Assembly (NCBI GenBank): GCA_021613535.1
Contig: CP075497.1
Location: 8,618,001 to 8,682,000 of the forward strand
Origin: Adineta vaga
Lineage: Eukaryota > Rotifera
Reading direction: 5' to 3'
DNA length: 64,000 nucleotides
Positions within the stretch are counted from its first letter, which is position 1; every line of letters begins with the position of its first letter. The position numbers and the translations under genes are program-made. This document shows, one piece after another, positions 1 through 10,304 of this stretch. Below the pieces are notes generated by a model. It made no database searches. It saw nothing but the letters and a program-made list of their open reading frames with translations, and was not told the DNA's origin.

Positions 1-241
1 TGAAAAACAAAACATAAAAACAAAATAAGATATAATGTTGATGATGAGCAATAGGTAAGATATATATGGTAGATTCGAATACATAATTATTCATGGTAAC
101 TAACTCATATTCACTGATAAGGAGAGAAAAACAACACAATTGTCAGTTTCTTTTTATTTTTATCAATAGTTAGTTTTTTTTACTGTCGTCAACCAGGACG
201 GTATCGTTATCGTAATCATCATCTGTTTCTACACCCATCAC

Positions 242-504
242 TTACTTAGTATTAGTTTTATGATGATGTTTTGCATTTCGAAATCCATGTGAAAATAATG
301 CATTCAAATAAACTTGTGGAGTAGAATTACGTCGATCTACAGCAGTATTATCATGATGTTCAACTGGAGTTTTTAAATCACTACTACGTCTATACGTTTA
401 TTACTATGTTTATTTGCATATGATGGCATTGTTGTTAATTCAGCTACTGTATCAGCAGATGTTTCTTCCGAAGCAGACATTGTTCGTGTTCGTGAACTAC
501 TCTG

Positions 505-540
<36 letters not shown>

Positions 541-723
541 TGGTTGTTGATGTTGAGAAGAATCTCTCGATGCTATATTTATAGAATGTCTTGCAGGATG
601 ATAATGATCATTTTGAGATGATTTTGGTTGCAATGATTTTGTAGGTTGAAGATATACTTCGAGACTATTTTTAAAAGTTGATACTTGTGGTGATGATGAC
701 GATGATGTCGAATCGACAGACAT
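242..723 (-). CDS. Ser/Gln-rich hypothetical protein with an apparent frameshift
   Basis: Not recognised. The ATG at 723-721 opens a low-complexity protein rich in Ser, Gln and His. A CAG/CTG run at about 502-541 encodes a glutamine tract near residues 60-75. This frame stops at 373-375. A second open frame starts just upstream of that stop, continues the same composition (motifs TPVEHHDN, STPQVYLNALF, HGFRNAKHHH) and ends at 242-244. The two frames overlap between about 376 and 399. They could be joined only by losing two bases or gaining one near 388-396, and no GT-AG pair of usable size lies there. The last codons also form a good donor (AA followed by GTAAGT, about 241-248), so the gene may continue left by splicing instead of ending at 242. 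No domain is visible. A pseudogene or an assembly indel are both possible. Confidence 0.45.
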
Positions 724-2996
724 GATTATAAAAAATTAATAGAAGATTTTTGTTCTGAAAATACGGATATAAGTTTTTTTTAGAAAAAAATAGAGATATT
801 GTTAATGAATTCATTAATTTTTCCGTTTGATCATAACAGGAAAAGGCTATATATATACATTTAGATACTTCATACTGATTTAACACAGTATGAATCTTAT
901 AGATTAGAAAAAGCTGATAAAATGTTCTTTTATAAGGTATTTTTGTACTTACCTTCTCAAATGAAATCAATGTCGTCAATATATTATAGTAATCGACTCA
1001 CTCTATTCTTTTACGTCGTTTACTATTTTTTTCGTATAAAATTTTTTATTGGAAAAAAAAGAAGATGTCAAAAATCTATTGTCTATCTTCTTTTTCCAAT
1101 ATAACTGAAAGAAAACACGTTTTAGATGTCGAGATAGAAAAGTAATCAATGAGTAAAACAATGAAAATAAATCTTTCGATCGGTTAACCGACCTTTCGTG
1201 GCATACATAGTCATGTGCATACCCATTGCGTTCTGCTTGAGTAATCTTATTTCGTTTTTTTTCTTCTTTCTTGCCCACTCAGTATAAACATGAGTATGTT
1301 GATTAGAAAGAATTTTATTGCATAGTTTGAGTCACATGTGTTCGACCAAGCGTGTTTCGATGAAAATAAACAAAATTATAAAAAGGTAAAAGCAAATAGA
1401 TAAATACTTATTCGACCTTAGAATAAGCTAAATTTTTACATATTCATGGTAATATATTTCTATGAACTGATTCGTGTTTATTTTAAATCAATAAATATTG
1501 ACATATGCCAGACATTACTACGATTTGATTACTTATAATTAGTCACAGAAAGCTTTTAAATTTAAATGTAGAAAGATAACACCTATTAACAAGATATACT
1601 TATATGTTAATGAATATTCACATGTTTTTCTTCTTTCTACAGGACTAACCTATATGTAATTTCTGTAAGTTCATACGAACATTGTTCAATGTCACGGGCA
1701 GTTTTTACAATGATATGTACCTGTCATTCAACTTTATGATCAACTTAACAGGAATATCTTGCTAAGTCTCTAGGAAATACTCACTCTGTAATGTTTAAAA
1801 AGTGATCCATGTATGAAAAAAAAACGAGGACAAAAAAAGGTATGATGCGCAATAAAACTAATTCAAGTAAGAGTTTGAGATGAAGCCGAGAAAAGAGAAA
1901 GATTTGGCCTTTCTTTATAACAGTCATACTATGTTATTACTTTTTCTTCCCCACTTATTTCTCTTTTCATCTCATTACTCATCTACAGTATCGTAGAAGA
2001 AGAAGAAGAAGAAAGAGAAAGAGAATTGAAATGAGCACATTGAAGACTCGAGGGAATTTCAAATTGTTGTAACACTTGTCGATCTTTTCTTTCATTGATT
2101 CGTTCAGGTTTAGTGAATATATATCTATGCATTCGAAATAAGATCTAATATTAAAGAAAATACTAACCTGAAACAACAAACGATGTAAACAAGATCAATA
2201 TATGCACGTTAAATTCAATGAGAGAAAACATTGACACTTTCCTCAATTTTAAAGAAAAACATCACAAGTAAGATCAACAACAGAGAAAAATCACACACTA
2301 GTAAATAAAGAGTAGAAGATCATTTCAATATGTGTTTGTTTTCTTTTTCTCTTGATTTAAAATGTAATGGTTCAATACAACTGAAGACCTTTCCGTCCAT
2401 TTCTATGTGCGCATTTAACCTTCAATTACTCTGATGAACTTTAAATTTATTATTGCATAAACTAAATGTAATTGAAACCAGAATGAGAGAAGAAAAATAT
2501 ATTCTATACTCTTCGTTATGTAGATTTCGATGATATACTTATACATAAGAATCTTATCAAATAACAAAATTTTAAATATAAATAGAACGATGATGTAAAC
2601 ATTATAATCGGTAACACAAGTACAGATCAATTACAAATGTATTTTTCGAAGACAAGTAATCGATTTATGAAAAGTATCCCTGTTTCTAATTAAACCTATA
2701 TGATTGACATTTCTACAGCTAATAGTTATTTGATATACTATAGAGTTTCGGCATAATATTGTTGTGAAGTATTTATTAGTTTTATCAAAATTTTGATATA
2801 TATATATAGGTTGAAAATGATCGAAAAATAAGTGTATGATGAAGTTGCTTAACAATCTTTATAATTGATGTGTTTGAATAGTAATAGATATTTATCTTTG
2901 TTCAATGAATACATCTATCACTTTTTCGATCGAAGAAAAAAAAAGGTTTTAGAGTTAGTAACTATTGTATTTATTTGCTATGGTGATTTTTCATGA
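724..2996. other. Non-coding stretch, no gene seen
   Basis: About 2.3 kb of AT-rich sequence. The short open frames here have random, Phe/Ile/Lys-rich composition and no codon pattern like the neighbouring genes. It probably holds the 5' flank of the Ser/Gln-rich gene and the 3' flank of the ACT-domain gene. Purine/pyrimidine tracts (for example near 1995-2025) are simple sequence. I see no RNA gene or mobile element. Confidence 0.5.
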
Positions 2997-3383
2997 TTAT
3001 AGGTTTATAATATGTCCATTTTGTACTAATGCATCAATCGCTACTTGCAAATTTTTATCCTTGACCAAGACATAATCTGTATCAAATGTTGATATTGCTA
3101 GTATACCAACATCAGTTTTGGCTAATGGATTTAGAATCGATGTGAGAATACCAGTCATATCAAATGAAAATGGACCTTTCAATTTAAAACATTTCCAATT
3201 TCGTTCACATTGGATATCTCTTGGTAAACGTTGATCATCAATAGTTATTATTGATAACTCATCATTAGTTTTTGTAATTGAAACAAATGGACCGTCGAAT
3301 GCCCATGCTGGTAATGATGATGATGGTGATAAACGACAGATAACAAAATTTTCTCGTAAAAGATTAAGAGTTAATTTTGCCAT
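2997..3383 (-). CDS. Small ACT-domain protein (COG3603/CASTOR-ACT type)
   Basis: An intronless 128-residue protein starting at the ATG at 3383-3381. Features typical of the stand-alone ACT proteins grouped as COG3603 (aspartokinase-like / CASTOR-type ACT) can be read. The N-terminal part has LPAWAFDGPF followed by an ELSIIT strand. A central CERNWKCFKLKGPFSF block leads to the glycine/leucine turn TGILTSILNPLA. The C-terminal part has ILAISTFDTDYVLVK and a final helix. ACT domains bind amino acids or similar small ligands; the ligand here cannot be read. Proteins of this type are mainly bacterial and fungal; animal CASTOR proteins are longer, with several ACT domains. Lack of introns among intron-rich neighbours fits acquisition by transfer, but a small native gene is possible. 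Flanks give no functional context. Confidence 0.75.
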   Translation of the reverse strand: MAKLTLNLLRENFVICRLSPSSSLPAWAFDGPFVSITKTNDELSIITIDDQRLPRDIQCERNWKCFKLKGPFSFDMTGILTSILNPLAKTDVGILAISTFDTDYVLVKDKNLQVAIDALVQNGHIINL

Positions 3384-4108
3384 CAATAAATTGTGTGTGA
3401 CACAAATAGATTTGTAAACGTCATTTCGTTTTATAAAAGAAATACATACGATACAACTGTCATCTAATCACAGACATCATAGATATATTACTAGAAGAGG
3501 GCGTACTCTGATGGTAAATAATCATTCTCAACATGTTTCAGAATGTAGTTGAATGATGTTAAATCTAGTAATTATCCTAATTAGAACATTATAATGCAAT
3601 TAAAACTAAGAATTTTGCTATCTATAGTTCTATTCTAATGTAATATATGTCTGTCAGAAATGATGCAGTATCAGTATGAGTTTTATTTGAATTTTGGAAT
3701 AAATCTTATCATAAGAGCAAATATGTAATCAATTCGATATCTTATTACGTCAATCAGTTATTCATCGAGAGAAAATGAATATTTAAAGTAAATATTTATC
3801 ATAATAGTATACTCTATCCATGATTTTTACAATCAAAAATTCAATATCATATTCTCAAAGATTTTTTTGTTCTCGCTGGTTATCAACATCGATTCTTCAA
3901 GTTCACACTTTTTATTATAACTATTAATCACTCTGTATGAAACAATTTTATCTTAAGATGACGACAAGAAAAGAAAATGTGTTTATCAATGTTTGGTTGA
4001 GATCTCTTGACAATTATCGCTCGTTTAGTATATTTCATATAAAGCTTCTACACACTTTCATTTTATCTAACAGTGTTGAACTATCGTCTCGTATTCATTA
4101 TTTGAATC
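3384..4108. other. Non-coding spacer between divergent genes
   Basis: About 725 bp separate the ACT-domain gene (minus) from the tetraspan gene (plus), so it should contain both 5' flanks. It is AT-rich and no specific promoter element stands out. A short open frame at 3937-4128 overlaps the start of the tetraspan gene in another frame and looks spurious. Confidence 0.4.
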
Positions 4109-4832
4109 ATGCAAGTCGTTTATCCTGATCCAAAAATGATTCGTCGCCAACAATGGCAAAAAAATTGGCCAACACTATTTCTTGCTATAATTGCAACTAC
4201 TCAAATGTTACTAACATTTCTTATTGTTAGTTTTGAAACATGGAGTGTGATATTGAGTATTCGATATGCATTTGCCTCCGTTGGTTATTCTACAGCTTTT
4301 TTCTTTACCATTACTTGGATATCAACATTTACTGTTGGTAATAGACTATCGGGAAAACTTGTACATAAATCTTCTTCTTCTTCTTCTTTTGTTTATAGTT
4401 TGTTGCAATCGTGGTTCTCAAGGTTGTGCAACACATGCATTAGTTGAAAATATTCTTTCAATTATTGCAGCAAGTATTCTATTATATTTTGACGCTCAAT
4501 TTCTTCGAAATCCATCCATATGTTATTGGCCCAGTGAAATGTGCTCTAATTCTTTTTGGAGTATTCAATTGAATGATTTTTCGATGAATTATGATATAAA
4601 TATTCTGAATGCCAAACTTCTTGCCGTTAAATTACAATTAGCTTGTGCCGCCATAATGCTGTTTTCATGTGTACTTTTTATTGTTATATATATCTATACA
4701 GCTTATAAAGTTCGACAGGAAATAACAGTTATTCAACCACATACAACAATTCAACTTGTAGCGCCTTCACAAATTCAAGCACCATCATCATTACCACCCA
4801 TTGAACAACAATCGCCCACAAATTTCTATTAA
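4109..4832 (+). CDS. Four-transmembrane (MARVEL/tetraspan-like) membrane protein
   Basis: Two exons, 4109-4337 and 4399-4832; the 61-nt intron runs from GTAATAG to TTTATAG, and phase 1 joins cleanly. The product is 220 residues. It has a short basic N-terminus (IRRQQWQKNW), then hydrophobic segments around residues 20-45, 50-75, 90-110 and 165-190, and a Pro/Gln/Thr-rich cytosolic tail. Two pairs of Cys lie in the loop between the third and fourth segments. The first segment (NWPTLFLAIIATTQMLLTF) resembles the matching part of the minus-strand gene at 6174-7133 (SWPKCIVAIIGVVQLLISL), so the two are probably distant paralogues. Function unknown; MARVEL-like proteins act in membrane apposition and vesicle traffic. 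The start is the first ATG before the first membrane segment. Confidence 0.7.
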
Positions 4833-5116
4833 TTTATCTTTTCATTAAATTTGCACTTTCATTTTATGTCATTGAAAATTTAAAGCGTATGAATACAAAC
4901 AACTGAGTTTCTATTCTTTGTTGTTATAAAGATCTCTCGTTTAACTACTTTAACCTAGCTATAAAAGAAAAGACATGTATTTTCATACGATGTGCTATTT
5001 GAATCCTATGTTTTGTCAGTAATTTATTGAAAAGAAAAATAATCAGATGCTACAGAATAAATTTCTACTACCGAGTTTATTGAATAATCCTTTGATTTCG
5101 TTGTCCATCGATGTTT

Positions 5117-5717
5117 CTATTGTTCCATTTCGACTTCTTTGATAGCAATATCAACACCATTAGGAAATAGAAGTTCCAAACGTCTTTTTTCTAATTTATC
5201 TTCTTTCTCAACAATTTCTTGAACTTGTTTAATTTTTTCTTCGTCAATAATCATCTTTTTAGCCAATGCATAAATAGCTGTTATCTTTTCCGGTGATAAT
5301 TCTCCACCAGCTAATGCAGCACAAAAACCATCATAGAAAAGCCATAACTGTCCATATTTAGCATGATCAAGACCACTTTTGGAATGATATGGAACTGTAC
5401 CATCTTCAACATTTGGTTTAAATTTTTCCGCCAAATCTAATACTTCTTCAGGTGCACCTGTATGTTGAAGAAAACGTATTTTTTTTTCTTTTTTTTCCAA
5501 ATAAATATACAAGACAAGGATACTAACCCATAGCTGCTGAATATCCGATAACCCATTGTCGTGTTTCATCAGTTACTTTCGTATCAGCAGCAGCTACTTT
5601 AATAACAGCTTTCGCATGACATAAATCTGCATAAAATTTACGTTTTGTTTCGCCTTTATGATTATATTTTTCTTGGTGCAGCCATTCACTAACTATTTGA
5701 CGAACGTTATCAGTCAT
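5117..5717 (-). CDS. Small helical protein, possibly TerB-like
   Basis: Two exons, 5528-5717 and 5117-5457. The 70-nt intron has donor GTTAGT and acceptor ATACAG, joined in phase 1 to give 176 residues. The protein is predicted all-helical. It seems to contain two similar helical units. The first, around residues 28-65 (ADLCHAKAVIKVAAADTKVT), resembles the TerB fold, in which an AADG-type acidic turn sits between helices. The second, around residues 95-150 (WLFYDGFCAALAGGELSPEK), has a comparable turn. The acidic-lysine-rich C-terminus is probably a helix. TerB-like domains occur in tellurite-resistance and stress proteins and also stand alone. The family call is weak; the gene model is stronger than the function. 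It lies tail to tail with the plus-strand tetraspan gene. Confidence 0.6.
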
Positions 5718-6173
5718 ACTGTTGAAAAAAAAACAGATAAATATTTCGGTAAAATCTATTGCAAAAGTATCATAATACATACTTTGTGTACGGCGACGGT
5801 AATCAATGAAAACCTTGTAAATAATGTACAATGAAACAGGATAAAATGCGATTATATCGACTTAGCTCGACGATAGAGAAAAATCAATCATGCAAAACGG
5901 ATTGTATTTTGTCGTATGATTGGTGATTAAATCGCCCACATAGTTTTGAGAATGCGAAAGTTTATGATTTGAAAATACATGAAAATAAAACTCGATATTA
6001 TCAATTAAGTTTATTTTGAAAAAGAAAAATTTGAATCATTTTAATAGAATAAATCATTTTTTAAATAGTGTTTATTCAGAAATATATTGTTACATCCGAT
6101 GAATATCTTTGAATATTCAAGAAAAAAAACCAAACTTTTTTTTGTGATCTAGTTTCAACATTACACTTCAATT
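5718..6173. other. Intergenic spacer, nothing specific seen
   Basis: About 456 bp between two minus-strand genes: the 3' flank of the tetraspan gene at 6174-7133 and the 5' flank of the TerB-like gene. AT-rich; no gene or RNA seen. Confidence 0.4.
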
Positions 6174-7133
6174 TTAATTTTGACGACCTAATGTTGGATA
6201 TGGTCCTTGCTGTCTGGGATTTTGCGGCAGAGGTCCTCTTGCACCAGGTGCCATCATTGGACCACGAGGTCCAACCATCATCGGACCAGTTGGTCTACCC
6301 ATTCCTCTTGGTGGTTGAGCTCCATATCGAGGATTGAAACCAGATGGTGCTCCTAGTCTTGCATTAGGTCCCATTGGCATACGATTATAAGGTGGTCCCG
6401 AAGGACGAAAATTAGATGGAGCATAACCTCGATGAATATTATCAAATCGTGCTTTACCACCAACACCAAATTTAGCGAAAAGAACAAGAAATACTACAAC
6501 TAGAAAAAGAAATATATCATAAATTTCAAATACCAATTAAATTCCTGAATAACTAACCTGTTGCAATAAAAAGCAATCCAAGAACAATTTGACCAACATA
6601 AAACGAAGTTGCATTTGAATATGTATATTTTAAATAACTACAACCACTAGGTATAATACAAGCATATGGATTGGCTGCAAACATAACATTAAAAATCACC
6701 ATTATAGTTGCAGTTATTCCACCTAAGACATTCAATGCTGCAGCAACTTGAAGTTTCATCCAAGTTACTTTTCGTGCTAGGAAAACAAAAGAATATAAAA
6801 AATTGTCACTTTAAAAGAAATGCATATTAGCTTCTTCTTACTGGAATGTAATGTGCTTACACAAGCTATAAAACCAAATATAAGTGACCAAACTCCACAA
6901 AGAACTTGCCAACGTGGTGCATACATAAGAATAACTGGTAGATCGACACCAAATGTAGCTAAACTGATCAATAATTGAACTACACCAATTATAGCAACAA
7001 TACATTTGGGCCATGAACGACGAAAATATTTCCGTAAAAAATCTTCTCGTTTCTCTGTCACTTCTTCTTTTTGACGAACATATTCTGCCACATCAGAATC
7101 TGGACTATCTCTATCAGCTCCTCCTGGTCGCAT
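6174..7133 (-). CDS. Four-transmembrane protein with Pro/Gly/Arg-rich tail
   Basis: Three exons, 6842-7133, 6558-6776 and 6174-6499, with introns of 65 and 58 nt joined in phase, giving 278 residues. The N-terminus is charged (RQKEEVTEKREDF). Four hydrophobic segments lie at about residues 43-65, 72-95, 105-130 and 150-178, with a loop containing two Cys (ANPYACIIPSGCSY) between the third and fourth. The last 100 residues are a disordered tail of repeated Pro-Arg-Gly-Pro and Met-Pro-Gly motifs. The layout is MARVEL/tetraspan-like. The first membrane segment is similar to the plus-strand protein at 4109-4832, which supports common descent. Function unknown. The ATG at 7133 was chosen because the charged head it gives precedes the first helix and no upstream in-frame ATG extends it. 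Confidence 0.75.
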
Positions 7134-10100
7134 ATCTTTACGTACTGTTTTTGATCAAAGTTTTCGAATCGTTTTGTTGAATGTTGTTGCTTGCTTGATT
7201 GTTTATGTGTGGGTTGTCAGATCACAAAACAAACATTCCGTTAATGCGACAGTTTAGTTTTATGTATAGATTGAATCGATAAGAAGTAAAACAACGACAA
7301 AATTTTTTCTTTCGAATATTCCATTTAAGAAAAAATAAAGTGCAAAAAAAGAACGAAAAAAAAAGAAATGAACAAGTGAAAAATAGTTTTGCAACGGCGT
7401 GATACTCATTTTTCAACTTATACAATACAATTATTAAAAGGAATCAAAACAGAAAGAAAAAAAAGATGACGCCCACAAATTATTCGTTTTTATCCGTTAG
7501 GCGTTTTCAAAGATCCAAGTTCATGACAATTTCAACAGATTATGTCATGGACGATGTATTAAATAAGAATTTTCTCATTGTGTAACGTACAAGAGATCAA
7601 ATTATTAGTTAGAAATACTACATTCCAAGACGATGATTCTGATCTCTAGAAGTGGTCATTGTTCTAAATCATTTAATTTCGTTTTGAGTGGGAATATCTT
7701 TATGCCAACCTACGGTTTCCTTGTTATTGTTTTTATTATTAGGTAAATAATATATTGATGAATTGAATCTTTCTAATAAATTAAGAGTAGAATTCTTTTC
7801 TTTTATTTCTATATAAATAGAAACATGATTAAATTTTGTCATTTCTAATTTCTCGAATCATCACTCAGTTAAATAACTTCGATTGCATGTTCATTCAATC
7901 CAAGGAAAATTTCTCTAAATTTATTGACGAATAAGTTTCTCATTAATGAAGACAAATATCTTTTTTCTTTTCAATCTCGAAAAAATCATTGTTTTTATCG
8001 TTGAATAAACTAAAATTGTTTGATCATTTCTATTATCAATCACATTGTAGTTGATATTGAATCAAATGAATGGCGATACATGGTCACGGAAGAAAAGCAA
8101 ATTAACACGACGATATTAAATGAACCAAACCTATGTTTACGATGAACAAAGAAATAAAACGAGTAGATTTTGTATTATCTTTTTCAATTTCACACATATC
8201 AAAATAATTATTCAGCCAACAGAGAAAAAAACATACATATCTTTAAGTTTTGATGAAAATGATGAACAATCACAGTTATGAATTTATCAGAATGGATACC
8301 GACGTTTTCTCTTAAGATTCAAATTATTATCGGTTTTTTTTAAATATTATTTTCCGCCATAATATATGTTAACTCAATAAAACATTTTGCTATCGGAAAT
8401 GAATGAAAACTACATCACTGAATAGAAATAAGAATGTTTGTTTTTATACAATATACTCTTCTTATAAATTCAACGTGTCTGAGAAGTGTTACATCAATTT
8501 CATGTTTGATTTAATGAAATGATCTGGTAAGATTACATGAACATGTAGATATATAAATTAGAATGAAAGAACATAACATGTTATTATTAGTATAGTTATG
8601 AAAAAAAAAAGTTCTTCTAAACTGAGTTGTTATGACAAAAAGAAACGAGTCTTTTCTTATCATTAATTTTGTTGAAGTAAGAAAAAAAAATGTCTCGATG
8701 ATAATCGTAAAAATCTGTCTTGAAGTTTTAGATTAGAATCAAAAGGACATTATCCGTCTTTTCTTTCCTAGATCTTTATATAGACATATAGGCAGACAAA
8801 ATGAAAATCATTATATATCTTGACGCATGTACACACATTTGTCAATGCTGACTCTTTTCTCTCTTTTGTTCCTATTTTGATTGATCGATTTGATTTCATT
8901 TTCAGCAATGTTAGATGTCTATAGACAATCTTGGACTCGTACTGATATTTGTCCATATATTGAGTTAATTGTTGTCAAGTAAAATGAGAGAGAGACAACA
9001 TCAAATATCTATACAATGTTATGTTCTCTCTATAATCTGGCTCAATGCCAGGTCATACACTGTTTTCCATTCTATGTTAAATTGAACATTTCTCGCGTTT
9101 TCTTAGTCATTTCTAGTCTTGCTTATTAATAGTAATTGAATACGACAAAATGAGAAAATTGGTTGTTGTTGATTTGCCAGAAAACGTTATCAGGTTAACT
9201 TGTCTTTTGAGCTATCTTAACGCGTCTTTCAGACGTATAAGTATAAAGAAGATATAAATAACATATTCGAGTAACAGACAAAACATTATGACTATCTGAC
9301 GTTGATAGTAGCTGTTGTTGTTATTATTATTTCAGTTGATTTTTCATTCTTTTTTGTTTCTTCTTTGACTCTCTCATATGTGTCGACTGAAGGGGGTACA
9401 ACGATATAAGAAAAATCTGTACTCCAATTTCGTTGTCGTCGACAAGAGCAGAATGTATGCATCTGTGTGTGTGTGTATATATAAGACGCGTTCGCGAACA
9501 GCAGCTAACCCTACAAGTGTTGTTGGCGTTAAGCCAACTGCGCGTGGAGCAGCGTGATGTTGATGACGAGCATCATGTGATTTGAATATAGAAAGAGAAT
9601 AAGAAGAAAAGGAAGAAAGAAAAAACTGTTGTTCGTTTGTTGTTCTCTTCCGTTCTCTTTTCTTTATCAAATAATTTTTTTCTATTGGTTGGCTCACGTA
9701 CTACTTCACAACCTAACATACATACAAATACGATGGATGGATAGAAAGAGCAGCTGTTTCTTCGTTTCTTCAGTATGTTGTGTCGTGCAGCTGATTCGCC
9801 GTTAATGAAAAAATAAAACATTCTGGTTTTTTCTTCTCTGTTTCTTCTTGGTCGTCGTCGTCTTCGTCGTCCATACACTACATTCTTTCTCTATTCTTTT
9901 CTCGCGCTCTCTTTTTCTGGTTTCTATTATTACCCTACACACACATACACACTCGTCGTCATCATCGGGTTTGTTCGCGTCGCCATCGTTGGTTGTATAC
10001 GTATTTTTACTACGATTAGTACTTCCGACAGATACTCTTCGAGAAAACCACATTGAAATTAGATACAAATCAATATTCTACTTCTTTTTTTCAAATCGTA

Positions 10101-10304
10101 CGTATTCAATGAAATTTCTTTTTTGTTTCTTCTCCTCCTCCTCCTCCTACAATTACTATTACTACTACTACTATTATTTATTTTCTTTTTTCTTCTTCTG
10201 CTGTTGTTCCCTTTTTTCCTCCTCATTATGTAAGTGTGACAAATTTTCTTTTTTCTTTTCTCTCCTATAGAAAAAATTTCATTACAATTATAAACATTTC
10301 TTGA
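7134..10304. other. Long upstream region of the TFAP4 gene, no coding gene seen
   Basis: About 3.2 kb between the minus-strand tetraspan gene and the plus-strand bHLH gene. From 7134 to about 9300 it is plain AT-rich sequence. From about 9360 to 10300 composition changes: CG-containing words, GT/TA repeats (9465-9484), then long pyrimidine-rich stretches and TCC/TAC triplet runs (about 10130-10180). This part is probably promoter plus 5' untranslated exon of TFAP4. CTCCTATAG at 10262-10270 looks like an acceptor, so a 5'-UTR intron may end there. The open frames in this part (for example 9848-10270) are low-complexity and out of phase with the bHLH gene, so I do not call them. Confidence 0.45.
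9476..9485 (+). promoter_or_regulatory. Possible TATA-type element upstream of TFAP4
   Basis: TATATATAAG lies where the composition shifts from AT-rich intergenic DNA to the CG-containing, pyrimidine-rich leader of the bHLH gene. It follows directly on a GT repeat, so it may be only the end of a microsatellite. The implied leader would be about 800 nt. Weak evidence. Confidence 0.2.

Noticed and set aside
9374-10270. Long open frames on both strands upstream of TFAP4
   Set aside because: They consist of Lys/Arg/Thr or Phe/Ser/Tyr runs from purine and pyrimidine tracts, have no homology-like motifs, and are better explained as promoter and leader sequence.
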